From contig OY969813.1 in NCBI GenBank assembly GCA_963703355.1, forward strand, positions 496,001 through 560,000: 64,000 bases of DNA, read 5' to 3'. Origin of the DNA: Puia sp963703355. Lineage in GTDB: Bacteria; Bacteroidota; Bacteroidia; Chitinophagales; Chitinophagaceae. Under the pieces are notes generated by a model. It searched no databases. It saw only the letters and a program-made list of their open reading frames with translations, and was not told where the DNA came from. The translations under genes were made by a program, and so were the position numbers. Positions within the stretch are counted from its first letter, which is position 1. Each line of letters begins with the position of its first letter. Positions 26,593 to 35,190 of this stretch are shown here, in pieces.

Positions 26593-26668
26593 GGATATCG
26601 TTGTTTCCGCTCACAATTTACAAGTAAGATCAGCAACTATCGGAAATCGATCCATTTCTTTCAAAATT

Positions 26669-27226
26669 TTATGATTTCTTAAGAGCGATGGCAAATTCAT
26701 TAAGATTTTCGAAGTGAAGATCGATATCCTTGTCAGGCAGCTCCTGATCCGGCTTGGTAGTCAGCAGAAATATCGTTTTCATCCCTGCATTTCTTCCAAA
26801 TTGCATATCACTAATATTATTACCAACCATAATCGATTTATTCAAATTAATCCCCGGAAATTCTTTCAGAGCCTCATAAGCCATGCCAGGATTGGGCTTA
26901 CGGCATGGACTGGCGGGATCCGCATCCAGACAATAATAGATCTGGTCAATTTTGCCATTTTTCTCTGTTATTGCCCTGAGCATGCGAGTATGTATGTTTT
27001 CCAGGTCATCTACTGTCATAATTCCTCTGGTAACACCGCGTTGGTTGGTTGCCAAAACAATCCGTTGAAATCTCGTATTGAAATAAGCAATATTGTCGGG
27101 CGCATTGGGATAAAAAATGAATTCATCCCAGTTCCTCACGTACGTACCGGGGTTTTCATAATTAATTACGCCATCCCGGTCGAGGAATAACGTCCAGCTC
27201 TTATCAATTTGTGTCAGATCAAACAT
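26669..27226 (-). CDS. gmhB: D-glycero-manno-heptose 1,7-bisphosphate 7-phosphatase (HAD family)
   Basis: A 185-residue HAD phosphatase. The catalytic DxD is in LFLDRDGVINYE (residues 16-18), followed by LATNQRGVTRG and the motif MVGNNISDMQFGRNAG. The zinc-loop cysteines typical of E. coli GmhB are reduced to a single C in the SPCRKPNPGM region. It removes the 7-phosphate from heptose bisphosphate. It is the last gene of the minus-strand cluster that supplies the GDP-heptose pathway. Confidence 0.82.
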   Translation of the reverse strand: MFDLTQIDKSWTLFLDRDGVINYENPGTYVRNWDEFIFYPNAPDNIAYFNTRFQRIVLATNQRGVTRGIMTVDDLENIHTRMLRAITEKNGKIDQIYYCLDADPASPCRKPNPGMAYEALKEFPGINLNKSIMVGNNISDMQFGRNAGMKTIFLLTTKPDQELPDKDIDLHFENLNEFAIALKKS

Positions 27227-27297
27227 GGTCGACTTTAATATATGAATCTTAGGTACAGTGATCTCTGATACTCCACGATATGTTTGGTTATTTTTAA

Positions 27298-28008
27298 CTA
27301 CAAATCAAGAACGGCTTTTGGCAATTCTGTTTGAGACCGCAAATAATCCTCCGGAATTCCAATATCAATAAAATATGCATCTGAAACATATCCCATAATA
27401 TTTCCATTACCGTAATTCATTTCCAGATAATCCTTTTCAAATGAAAAAACGGCAGGGAATTTTCTTTCAAGAAATTGCTTTGATGCAAGAACATACACTC
27501 CTCCGTTTATAAGTCCGTTTGTCTGATATTTTTTTTCACTGAATCCTGTTATCTGTTTTTTATCATTAACTGTTACTACGCCGTAACGATCGAAGTTTTT
27601 CATAGGTTTTAATGAAACTAAGCATTCCGAATTAGTCTGTTCATGAAGAAGACCAATATTAGAAAAGGGAACAGCAAAAAAAGTGTCGGCATTTAACACA
27701 ATAACATCATCCTTCACGGCATTCGTACAGGCCGCATAGATAGCACCTCCCGTTCCCAGCGGTTCCTGTTCAACTGAAAAAGAATATGATCCTTTGGGTA
27801 AATAATTTTTTACAAATGCTTCTATCTGCCCGGTTTTGTACCCCAGTGCAAAAACAAATTTTTCAATCCCTTCTTTCAGCGCATAGTCCAATAGATAAGC
27901 CAGGAAGGGGCGGCCTGCAACAGGTGCAAGGCTTTTAGGAAGATCCGGGACAGTAGATCTTAATCTGGTACCGAGACCGCCTGCCAGTACAATTGCCTCG
28001 GTAATCAT
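27298..28008 (-). CDS. hddC: Nucleotidyltransferase, probable D-glycero-D-manno-heptose 1-phosphate guanylyltransferase
   Basis: A 236-residue NTP-transferase with the signature AGGLGTRLRSTVPDLPKSLA at residues 10-29 and the magnesium-binding LNADTFF. Alone it could be any sugar-1-phosphate nucleotidyltransferase. Placed between gmhA and gmhB and next to a heptose-7-phosphate kinase, it best fits HddC, which makes GDP-D-glycero-alpha-D-manno-heptose. It lies 5 bp from gmhA. Confidence 0.72.
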   Translation of the reverse strand: MITEAIVLAGGLGTRLRSTVPDLPKSLAPVAGRPFLAYLLDYALKEGIEKFVFALGYKTGQIEAFVKNYLPKGSYSFSVEQEPLGTGGAIYAACTNAVKDDVIVLNADTFFAVPFSNIGLLHEQTNSECLVSLKPMKNFDRYGVVTVNDKKQITGFSEKKYQTNGLINGGVYVLASKQFLERKFPAVFSFEKDYLEMNYGNGNIMGYVSDAYFIDIGIPEDYLRSQTELPKAVLDL

Positions 28009-28013
28009 CGGAA

Positions 28014-28592
28014 TTAAGATTTAAAATATTCCTTTTCTACCAGTTCACAAATGATATGACCCAGCAGAATATGTGATTCCTGTATTCTGGGAGTATCAAC
28101 GGACGGAACATTGAATAAATAATCAGAAAGCATTTTCATTTTACCTCCCGTTTCTCCAGTGAATCCTATGGTAATCACTTTCTTTGATCTGGCAGTTTCA
28201 AATGCTTTTACAATATTTCCGGAATTGCCTGAAGTAGACAAACCAATCAATATATCCCCTGCATTTGCGATACCACGGATAAGTCTTGCGTAGATTTCAT
28301 CGTAACTGTAATCGTTGGCAACAGCTGTGAGGTAAGAAGTATTGCAATGCAGCGCTTCTGCAGGTAAAGCCAATCTGTCGGTATAAAAACGCCCTGAAAA
28401 CTCAGCAGCGAGATGCTGGGCATCTGCAGCGCTTCCACCATTACCCGCAAAATAAACCCTGTTTCCGTTCTTAAACGCCTTCACAATATCATGAACAACT
28501 TCAATAATATTATTGAGCATAACCTCATCTGATAATATTTTCTTTTTCACAGATGCAGACTCGCTGATAATACTTTTAATATGATCGATCAT
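28014..28592 (-). CDS. gmhA: Sedoheptulose 7-phosphate isomerase (phosphoheptose isomerase)
   Basis: A 192-residue SIS-domain protein. FAGNGGSAADAQHLAAEFSGRF and LSTSGNSGNIVKAFETA are the two conserved GmhA blocks. It converts sedoheptulose 7-phosphate to D-glycero-D-manno-heptose 7-phosphate, the first committed step of bacterial heptose synthesis. It lies 9 bp after hddA in the same operon. Confidence 0.93.
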   Translation of the reverse strand: MIDHIKSIISESASVKKKILSDEVMLNNIIEVVHDIVKAFKNGNRVYFAGNGGSAADAQHLAAEFSGRFYTDRLALPAEALHCNTSYLTAVANDYSYDEIYARLIRGIANAGDILIGLSTSGNSGNIVKAFETARSKKVITIGFTGETGGKMKMLSDYLFNVPSVDTPRIQESHILLGHIICELVEKEYFKS

Positions 28593-28601
28593 ATATTAAA
28601 T

Positions 28602-29636
28602 TTAAATGGTCCAGGTAGTTAATCCGTGGTCCACAAACTGATAGGATTTGCAATGGCCTCCAAATTCATTGAGTTTTGCCATTACCTGGAATTTGGAATT
28701 GCCAGGACAATAAAATATCATAAATCCTCCACCACCTGCACCTGATATTTTTCCTCCGGTAGCTCCTTCAGATTTTGCGGCGATGTATATTTCTTCCATA
28801 CGGGTATTGGATATGCCTTCTGCCATGAGTCTCTTTTGCTGATATCCGAAATCAAGAATCTCGCCTATTTCATGCAACCTTCCTTTTAACAACGCTTCTT
28901 TCATCCGCTGTGATTGTTGCTTGAGCTGATGCATCGCTTCGATTGAAGATGTTTTTTTATCAAGCACATTTTGGCTTTGTTGCGTAATAATTTTTGCTGA
29001 CTCCCTGCTGGTTGCAGTGTAGTACAACAATAAATTATTTTCCAGTTCGAATAAATATTGTTGTTTAACACGTAGCGGATTAACGATTACTTTGTCTTCT
29101 CCAAAAAATTCCATGTAGTTTACCCCTCCGAATGTAGCAGCATACTGATCCTGCCTGCCACCTGCCATTTTTAAATCCTTACGTTCAATTTCATAGGCGA
29201 GATGGGCAATATCATATTCACCCAATGGCAATTTCAACATTTCTGTGAAAGCACCCACGATGGCTACTACCAGTGTGGACGACGTGCCAAGACCGGATCC
29301 TGCAGGCGCATCCACAAAAGTTGACAATTTAAAACCAGGTGGCATACCCGGATAAAGTTTTCTGATTCTGTCGTAGACGCCTTTATGTAAATCAAGGACA
29401 CCGTTAAATTCTACCGGAGAACCTTTACGGATAATCTGTTTTGTTTTGTAATCTATAGATTCAAAATGAACTTCTTCAAGATCGGTTATTTCAATATTCG
29501 CATAGGCATATAAGGAGACTGTTGCATTGAGAATGGCACCACCATAAAGATCAGCATAGGGGCTTACATCTGTGCCGCCGCCGGCAAGTCCGATACGAAG
29601 AGGAGCTTTACTTCTGTATATCATGGGATAATTCAA
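28602..29636 (-). CDS. hddA: GHMP kinase, probable D-glycero-D-manno-heptose 7-phosphate kinase
   Basis: A 344-residue GHMP-family kinase. The N-terminal PLRIGLAGGGTDVSPYADLY and the ATP-binding DAPAGSGLGTSSTLVVA are clear, and the C-terminal ATGGKISGAGGGGFMIF motif is complete. Together with gmhA, gmhB and hddC this points to the GDP-heptose (alpha-anomer) branch rather than the ADP-heptose branch, which uses bifunctional HldE. Its start overlaps the upstream glycosyltransferase by 29 bp. Confidence 0.82.
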   Translation of the reverse strand: MNYPMIYRSKAPLRIGLAGGGTDVSPYADLYGGAILNATVSLYAYANIEITDLEEVHFESIDYKTKQIIRKGSPVEFNGVLDLHKGVYDRIRKLYPGMPPGFKLSTFVDAPAGSGLGTSSTLVVAIVGAFTEMLKLPLGEYDIAHLAYEIERKDLKMAGGRQDQYAATFGGVNYMEFFGEDKVIVNPLRVKQQYLFELENNLLLYYTATSRESAKIITQQSQNVLDKKTSSIEAMHQLKQQSQRMKEALLKGRLHEIGEILDFGYQQKRLMAEGISNTRMEEIYIAAKSEGATGGKISGAGGGGFMIFYCPGNSKFQVMAKLNEFGGHCKSYQFVDHGLTTWTI

Positions 29637-30759
29637 GTAGGGTATTTACCAGATTTTTCCAGGAATATTTTATTTTTTCAGCACGAAGATGAGGAATAAA
29701 ATATTCTTCTCCTAATTCGTAGAATCGCAGGATTGCAGCAGACAGTGCCTTTGGTTCGGGCTCGGAGATTAGTCCCGTTTTTTGATGCAGTACCTGCTCA
29801 GGAAAACTGCCCACATTGGAAACAATCATGGGTTTTTCAAAATGATAGGCCAATGGAGTAACACCACTTTGCGTTGCATGCCGGTAGGGTTGAATAACCA
29901 CATCCGCTGCACATAAATAATATTGCACTTCACTGTCCGGAATAAAATCAGTTTTAAGTATAAGTTGATCGCTGATTTTTAATTCTTCGATTAATTTTAA
30001 ATAGTGCGTTTGATCATCATAAAACTCACCAGCCACCAGCAAACGAATACCTGATTCCCGGATTTGCGGTTCTGCCATTGCTCTCAAAAGAATATCCAGC
30101 CCCTTATATTTTCTTATGAAACCGAAGAACAAAATAATTTTCTCATCGCTCCCAATTCCCAACTTTAGTTTATCATTCAGATAGTTTCTCGCTTCCATCT
30201 TTGAAATGATCTCTCCAAAGTTGTCATAGAGTGGATGAATCACACGTTTAGCGGGTTTGGTCTTTTCAAATTTTCGGAGATCTTCCATCACGGCTTCACT
30301 CATTGTTACAAAAGCGTCACAGCTTTTTAAGAAATATTTTGTAAAATATGTATCGCCCGGGCGTTTTTCATGAGGCAACACATTATCGGTTATGGCGATA
30401 ACTTTTGTTGTCCCGTTTTTTTTGGCAATTCGCAAAATCCTTCCCAAAGCCGGCCCCATGAATGGAAGCCAGTATCTGACAACTATCAGATCCACCGCTT
30501 CGTTTTTCAATTTTTTCCCAACCTTCTCCCAGTTGAAGGGATTAACAGAGTTAATTACAGATTCAATGTAGATGCCGTCTGGCTGGGGTTCTGTTGAATA
30601 TTGTGTACTACCTGGGAAAAGAAAACCAGGATATTGAAGAGAAAAAGAATAAATGAAGCAGGAATGACCTTCTTCAATAAAACTCCTGCAGAGACGCTGA
30701 TCAAAACTCGCCAGTCCGCCCCGAAGAGGCCATGCCGGGCCTATGATAATGACTTTCAT
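29608..30759 (-). CDS. GT4-like glycosyltransferase
   Basis: A 383-residue GT-B enzyme starting MKVIIIGPAWPLRGGLASF. The C-terminal half has IILFFGFIRKYKGLDILL and DVVIQPYRHATQSGVTPLAY with a downstream E (FPEQVL), a GT4-type donor site. Being tightly packed with the heptose genes (29-bp overlap with hddA, 4-bp overlap upstream), it may transfer heptose or build the glycan that receives it. The acceptor is unknown. Confidence 0.82.
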   Translation of the reverse strand: MKVIIIGPAWPLRGGLASFDQRLCRSFIEEGHSCFIYSFSLQYPGFLFPGSTQYSTEPQPDGIYIESVINSVNPFNWEKVGKKLKNEAVDLIVVRYWLPFMGPALGRILRIAKKNGTTKVIAITDNVLPHEKRPGDTYFTKYFLKSCDAFVTMSEAVMEDLRKFEKTKPAKRVIHPLYDNFGEIISKMEARNYLNDKLKLGIGSDEKIILFFGFIRKYKGLDILLRAMAEPQIRESGIRLLVAGEFYDDQTHYLKLIEELKISDQLILKTDFIPDSEVQYYLCAADVVIQPYRHATQSGVTPLAYHFEKPMIVSNVGSFPEQVLHQKTGLISEPEPKALSAAILRFYELGEEYFIPHLRAEKIKYSWKNLVNTLLELSHDIQK

Positions 30760-31694
30760 AAACTCGTCCTCCTTTCAACCAGATACGTATTTCGGTTGGA
30801 AGAATTCCGGGATATCAATTCAGAAATGAAACCAGTTACGAAAAGCTGGGTTCCGATAACCATTGCCACCAAAGCAACAAAAAACAATGGCCTTTGCGTT
30901 ATTCCTGTTTTATCGAAAAAGATCTTGGAGAAAAACAAATAAAAAAATACGATAAATCCGAAGAAAAAACTAAACATGCCCCAGGTTCCAAAAAGATGCA
31001 TTGGTCTCTTTCCATATTTTCCCACGAACATGATTGAAGCCAGGTCTAGTCCACCTGTAATGAGTCGTCCTACGCCGAATTTGGATACTCCGTATTTACG
31101 TGCGTGATGGTTTACCACTTTTTCTCCAATCTTTTTGAAGCCCGCCCATTTGGCGATCAGCGGTATATACCGGTGCATCTCTCCATATACTTCAATTCCC
31201 TTCACCACATTTTGACGATACGCTTTTAAGCCGCAGTTGAAGTCGTGGAGTTTTATTTTTGACACTTTAGAGGTGACCCAATTAAAAAATCTGGATGGAA
31301 GCGTTTTAGAAAGTGGATCGTGCCTGAGTTTCTTCCATCCGCTTACCAAATCAAAACCTCCTTTTGTGATCATTTCATATAATGCTGGTATTTCATCGGG
31401 ATCATCCTGCAAATCAGCATCCATCGTTATAACAACACGACCGAGACTGCTTCTGAATCCTTCATTGAGCGCGGCTGACTTTCCATAATTCCTTTGAAAT
31501 CGGATTCCTTTTATCAGTTTATTTTGTTCATGAAGAGATTCAATGATCTCCCATGAATGATCCGTACTACCGTCATCAATGAGAATCACTTCATAGGAAA
31601 AATGATTTGCATTCATGACACGGGTAATCCAGGAAGTCAGTTCGGGAAGCGACTCTTCTTCATTTAACAGGGGTACGATGACTGATATATCCAT
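30756..31694 (-). CDS. GT2-family glycosyltransferase with C-terminal membrane anchor (DPM1/GtrB-like)
   Basis: A 312-residue protein. The GT2 domain has ISVIVPLLNEEESLPEL, a DDGSTD motif and MDADLQDDPDEIP; two hydrophobic helices near residues 235-258 and 270-295 anchor it in the membrane. This is the architecture of polyprenyl-phosphate glycosyltransferases such as GtrB and ArnC, which make the lipid-linked sugar used by GT-C enzymes. The GT-C gene at 4.4 kb could be such a partner, though it is distant. Confidence 0.88.
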   Translation of the reverse strand: MDISVIVPLLNEEESLPELTSWITRVMNANHFSYEVILIDDGSTDHSWEIIESLHEQNKLIKGIRFQRNYGKSAALNEGFRSSLGRVVITMDADLQDDPDEIPALYEMITKGGFDLVSGWKKLRHDPLSKTLPSRFFNWVTSKVSKIKLHDFNCGLKAYRQNVVKGIEVYGEMHRYIPLIAKWAGFKKIGEKVVNHHARKYGVSKFGVGRLITGGLDLASIMFVGKYGKRPMHLFGTWGMFSFFFGFIVFFYLFFSKIFFDKTGITQRPLFFVALVAMVIGTQLFVTGFISELISRNSSNRNTYLVERRTSL

Positions 31695-31699
31695 ACTGA

Positions 31700-32251
31700 T
31701 TATAACTTGGGTTCCTCCAATACACTGGCGACTACCGGTTTTTTCTTGCGAACTACACTTGCAATGATAAATCCAAATAAACTATCAATAATGACACTAT
31801 ATCCAAATCCCTTTAACAGTCCCAACGGTTTGGTTTGCTGATCCACATCCTTGAATCCTTTCATAGCCTGTTCCATTTGTTCCACGCTCAGCTTTTGATT
31901 CTCATAATAGATCTGCGAAGTCTTTTTCAGATTTTCCCAAAACATCGGATCGACCCAAAGCAGATATACCAGATTAAACAGGATATATATAAATTCTGTG
32001 ATCAGAATAACGATAAAAATGGCCTGAAATATTTCCTGCATGCTTCCATATCCACCCAGCTGCTTTTTCCTTGCAATACCCGCAAACAGATACATCATTA
32101 AGATGATGAAATAGGTGGCCATCGCAAACAAACTGAACTGTACTGGATTGGAAGCAACATATTTGTACCGGATATAAAGAAGAACTGCGTAAATCAGTCC
32201 TGTAATCAATCCAAACCGCAATCCGATATAATATTTCGATGCCTTATCCAT
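31700..32251 (-). CDS. DUF4199 membrane protein
   Basis: A 183-residue protein with four predicted transmembrane helices, two in the first 65 residues, one around IFIVILITEFIYILFNLVYLL and one near the C-terminus (GYSVIIDSLFGFIIASVV). The loop between helices three and four is amphipathic (KTSQIYYENQKLSVEQMEQAMKG), as in DUF4199. Function is unknown. A paralogue lies next to it; the pair probably arose by duplication. Confidence 0.75.
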   Translation of the reverse strand: MDKASKYYIGLRFGLITGLIYAVLLYIRYKYVASNPVQFSLFAMATYFIILMMYLFAGIARKKQLGGYGSMQEIFQAIFIVILITEFIYILFNLVYLLWVDPMFWENLKKTSQIYYENQKLSVEQMEQAMKGFKDVDQQTKPLGLLKGFGYSVIIDSLFGFIIASVVRKKKPVVASVLEEPKL

Positions 32252-32261
32252 TATTTAATAC

Positions 32262-32783
32262 TCAGGGGTTATTATTAAATACGTCCACTTCGGTTTTCTT
32301 GGTAAATGCGCCACCTAAAAGTGCGGCTATGGTTCCAAAAAAAAGTGTACCTAGAAATGCAAAAATCATAAGAGGCACTGGTTGCATAAATTTCTTTGTG
32401 ATCGCCATACCCTGATCAATCTGATCTTCCGTCAGGTTACCCTTTGCCTCCATAGCCGCCCGCGCATTCTGAAGAGCCCGATCTGTGAATTCGGGGAATA
32501 TGAATAAAATGGAAATGATGGCGTATATCGCTACAATTAACGACACAACCAGGGCAATCTTGAAACCGTATCCAAAAACTTTACCAAAGCTGACTCCGTC
32601 GGTTTGGTTCTTTCCGAATTGGATACAGAAAATAATGATGGCAATTGTCATTACGATGGTCGATATCCATTTGTACCAGGATTCAAATTCCAGGTGAGAA
32701 AATCCCCCTATTAGACTAATCACAATTAATATAAGGGAAAGTAGGACCCCCTTACTAATAAAATCCGATGATGTTTTTTTCAT
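32262..32783 (-). CDS. DUF4199 membrane protein (paralogue)
   Basis: A 173-residue four-helix membrane protein with the DUF4199 layout: two helices early (LLSLILIVISLIGGF and WISTIVMTIAIIIFCIQFG), VSFGKVFGYGFKIALVVSLI, then the amphipathic loop with AAMEAKGNLTEDQIDQGM and a final helix with glycines. It is 10 bp upstream of its paralogue and 20 bp downstream of the dihydroorotase-like gene, so all are probably one transcript. Function is unknown. Confidence 0.78.
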   Translation of the reverse strand: MKKTSSDFISKGVLLSLILIVISLIGGFSHLEFESWYKWISTIVMTIAIIIFCIQFGKNQTDGVSFGKVFGYGFKIALVVSLIVAIYAIISILFIFPEFTDRALQNARAAMEAKGNLTEDQIDQGMAITKKFMQPVPLMIFAFLGTLFFGTIAALLGGAFTKKTEVDVFNNNP

Positions 32784-32803
32784 ACAGCTATTTTAATGGT
32801 TGA

Positions 32804-34069
32804 CTAAGTATTTAAATATATTTTTCCTTTGGTAACGATGCCGAAAGATCGTCCGGTAAATTTCATACCGTGAAATGGCGAATTTCTTGATTTGGAAGAA
32901 GTCCTGGTCAGGTCATAGGTCCATTCGAAAGAAGGATTAAACAACGTCAGGCTCGCTTTGTGTCCCTTTTCGATCGAAGAAGGACTCAGCCTGAATATGC
33001 TTCGGGCGTTGCCTCCAAACAAGTTATATATTTTTTCCGCTGATAAATCAGGAAACAACGTTTGGACAACCGGATACGCCGTTTCCAATCCAATCATTCC
33101 ATATTTGGCATATTCAAACTCCAATACCTTACTATCATATTCATGTGGCAGATGATGTGAGCTTATGCAATCAACGGTTCCGTCTAAAATAGCTTTTTTC
33201 AGGTCTGCAACAACTTCCTTAGGACGGAGAGGCGGAAACACTTTAAGGTTGGTGTCATAGTCCACAAGCGCTTCATCGTTGAAAAAAAGATGATAGGGAG
33301 CAACCGAACAAGTAATATCGAGACCCGAATCCTTGCCTCTTCGAATATAATCCAACGATTTGGGAGAAGTTACACCGGTGAAATGAATGCGTGACTGTGC
33401 ATATCTCGCCAGTTTGATATCCCGCGCAATGATGAGCTCTTCGGACATCATCGGCTTACCTGGCAAACCCAACCTCGTGGAAACAATCCCTTCATGGATA
33501 AGTCCGCTCGGTGATATACTTGCGTCGTCAGGTATTTGTATCACAACTCCTTTAAAGGCTTTTACATATTGCAGTGCTTTTACAAGTACACCTGAAGACT
33601 GTACAGGATGAAGGCCATCAGAAAAAGCAACGGCCCCGCTGTTCTGCATATCATACATTTCAGCCAGATGTTTGCCGTCGAGATTTTTCGTTATCGCGCC
33701 GATTGGCCAAATGGAAACCGGCAGGCCCGATGAGCGCTGACGGAGAAATTCTACCTGCGATTTGTTGTCAGTCACAGGCTGCGTGTCGGGTATTAAAAAG
33801 ACGTCGGTAAATCCACCTGAAGCCGCGGACGCAGCACCCGTTTCCAGTGTCTCCTTAAATTCGTATCCCGGGTCAGCAAAATTGGAGAAAATGTCCACCC
33901 ATCCCGGACTGATTTTCAATCCTTTCTGATCGATCACCTGATCGGTTTGTTCAGATATCAGGGCAGCGATCTCAATAATGATCCCATTTTCAATTAAAAT
34001 ATCCTGAATCGTTCCGTGATGGGAGGAGAGGGGGTCAATAATGCAAGCCTGTTTGATTAGCAGCTTCAT
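32804..34069 (-). CDS. Dihydroorotase-like protein lacking metal ligands
   Basis: A 421-residue amidohydrolase-fold protein. Where active dihydroorotases have a metal-binding DxHxHxR segment, this one reads VDIFSNFADPG (residues 58-68), so both histidines and the arginine are replaced. Later conserved blocks such as ITCSVAPYHLFF and ISSHHLPHEYDSK remain. Non-catalytic dihydroorotase homologues are known to act as structural partners of aspartate carbamoyltransferase in some bacteria; this is a plausible role here. It is often annotated simply as dihydroorotase (pyrC). It is the first gene of the minus-strand run. Confidence 0.85.
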   Translation of the reverse strand: MKLLIKQACIIDPLSSHHGTIQDILIENGIIIEIAALISEQTDQVIDQKGLKISPGWVDIFSNFADPGYEFKETLETGAASAASGGFTDVFLIPDTQPVTDNKSQVEFLRQRSSGLPVSIWPIGAITKNLDGKHLAEMYDMQNSGAVAFSDGLHPVQSSGVLVKALQYVKAFKGVVIQIPDDASISPSGLIHEGIVSTRLGLPGKPMMSEELIIARDIKLARYAQSRIHFTGVTSPKSLDYIRRGKDSGLDITCSVAPYHLFFNDEALVDYDTNLKVFPPLRPKEVVADLKKAILDGTVDCISSHHLPHEYDSKVLEFEYAKYGMIGLETAYPVVQTLFPDLSAEKIYNLFGGNARSIFRLSPSSIEKGHKASLTLFNPSFEWTYDLTRTSSKSRNSPFHGMKFTGRSFGIVTKGKIYLNT

Positions 34070-34134
34070 CTATAAGGAATTGCGCGAAGATACGGTTTAG
34101 GAATCAATTCATTTTCAGGCAGCATTTTTTATCT

Positions 34135-34142
34135 TAGATTTG
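34135..34142 (+). promoter_or_regulatory. -7 box for the tRNA-Pro gene
   Basis: TAGATTTG is an exact TAnnTTTG and ends 18 bp before the mature tRNA 5' end. The -33 region is T-rich (ATTTTCAGG) without a clean TTTG. Confidence 0.5.
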
Positions 34143-34160
34143 CACCCCTGATGGATAGTT

Positions 34161-34234
34161 CGGGACGTAGCGCAGCCCGGTAGCGCGTTTGCATGGGGTG
34201 CAAGAGGCCGCTGGTTCGAATCCAGTCGTCCCGA
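34161..34234 (+). tRNA. tRNA-Pro (anticodon GGG)
   Basis: A 74-nt cloverleaf. The acceptor stem CGGGACG pairs with CGTCCCG and the discriminator base is A; the D-arm is GCGC/GCGC; the anticodon arm is TTTGC-ATGGGGT-GCAAG with anticodon GGG after U33 and with G37; the T arm is GCTGG-TTCGAAT-CCAGT. It decodes CCC (and CCU by wobble). The CCA end is not encoded. A strong terminator hairpin follows 5 nt later. Confidence 0.97.
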
Positions 34235-34239
34235 CAGTT

Positions 34240-34277
34240 AAAGGACAAATGGAATAAGTTCCATTTGTCCTTTTTTT
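34240..34277 (+). terminator. Terminator after tRNA-Pro
   Basis: A perfect 15-bp stem (AAAGGACAAATGGAA and its complement) with loop TAAG runs directly into a T tract. It ends the tRNA transcript before the ArsR operon promoter. Confidence 0.9.
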
Positions 34278-34340
34278 ATTTCCGGAACCCCCGCCTCGCA
34301 TCTTCCATTTTTCATAAAAAAAATTTGAAATATTTTATGC

Positions 34341-34381
34341 GCAGTTGAATAACTGCATTATATTTGCAGTCATATAACTGC
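34341..34381 (+). promoter_or_regulatory. Twin palindromic operator around the -7 box of the ArsR operon
   Basis: Two copies of GCAGT-N6-ACTGC (34341-34356 with spacer TGAATA; 34366-34381 with spacer CATATA) lie 25 bp apart. Between them TATATTTG (34359-34366) is an exact -7 box. The second palindrome would overlap the transcription start, 6 bp before the regulator's ATG. This layout fits tight autorepression by the HTH protein encoded just downstream. Confidence 0.82.
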
Positions 34382-34386
34382 ATAAA

Positions 34387-34710
34387 ATGAAAATAAGACG
34401 TGACATATTTCAGGCCATCGCAGACCCGACACGAAGGGCAATTTTGTCGCTGGTTGCTCTTCAGGCGATGACAGCGGGAGCCATAGCCGACAGTTTTGAT
34501 TCTTCACGGCAAACGATTTCAAAGCATATTCAGATCCTTACCGAGTGCCAGATGCTGAAACAGGAGTTATCGGGCAGGGAAATTTATTATCATTTCAATC
34601 CCAATAAAATGAAAGAAATAGCCGAATGGCTGATGCCATTTGCAAAATTGTGGGACGACAGGTTTAATAAACTGGAGAACGTGATGAGTAAATACAAATC
34701 AAAGAAATAA
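34387..34710 (+). CDS. ArsR-family winged-helix repressor
   Basis: A 107-residue HTH protein. The start MKIRRDIFQAIADPTRRAIL is the classic ArsR/SmtB first helix, followed by LVALQAMTAGAIADSF and the recognition helix SSRQTISKHIQILTECQML, then a beta wing (ELSGREIYYHFNPNKM). No metal-binding CxC motif is present, so it is probably of the group paired with SRPBCC (AHSA1-like) proteins rather than a metal sensor. It sits behind two palindromes and leads a three- or four-gene operon. Confidence 0.93.
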   Translation: MKIRRDIFQAIADPTRRAILSLVALQAMTAGAIADSFDSSRQTISKHIQILTECQMLKQELSGREIYYHFNPNKMKEIAEWLMPFAKLWDDRFNKLENVMSKYKSKK

Positions 34711-34716
34711 AAGTTT

Positions 34717-35184
34717 ATGGAGCTGAAAACAAAAATAAATGCCGAACAGGGCAAACAGGATCTGGCTATTACGAGGGAATTTGATCTGCCGTTGGAATTA
34801 CTTTTCAGAGCCTTTGTTGAAGCAGAAATTGTTGCCCAGGTAATGGGAACAAAAGTGCTGAAATTCAATAGTGAAAAACACGGCAGTTATCAATTTGAGA
34901 CAAGTGATGCAAAAGGAAATGTTGTATTAAAAGCCAATGGAGTATTCCATGAACTGATCCCTGAACGTAAGATTACACGAACATTTGAAATGGAGAACAC
35001 AGGTTTTGGAGTGCAGTTAGAAATTTATGAATTTGAAAAAATAACGGATGATACAAGCAGACTAAATATGCACGTGATTTATGAATCAGTAACGCAAAGA
35101 GATCAGGTGCTTAAGTTACCGTTTGCACAAGGACTTAATATGGCGCACAACCGTTTGCAACACATAATGCATAATTTAAAATAA
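34717..35184 (+). CDS. SRPBCC (AHSA1-like) domain protein
   Basis: A 155-residue protein with the helix-grip START/Bet v1-like fold recognisable from ITREFDLPLELLFRAFVEAEIVAQVMG, FHELIPERKITRTFEME and the C-terminal helix LPFAQGLNMAHNRLQHIM. Members bind hydrophobic ligands or act on unknown small molecules. It follows the ArsR gene by 6 bp, a widespread pairing in Bacteroidota. Confidence 0.9.
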   Translation: MELKTKINAEQGKQDLAITREFDLPLELLFRAFVEAEIVAQVMGTKVLKFNSEKHGSYQFETSDAKGNVVLKANGVFHELIPERKITRTFEMENTGFGVQLEIYEFEKITDDTSRLNMHVIYESVTQRDQVLKLPFAQGLNMAHNRLQHIMHNLK

Positions 35185-35190
35185 GTTATC

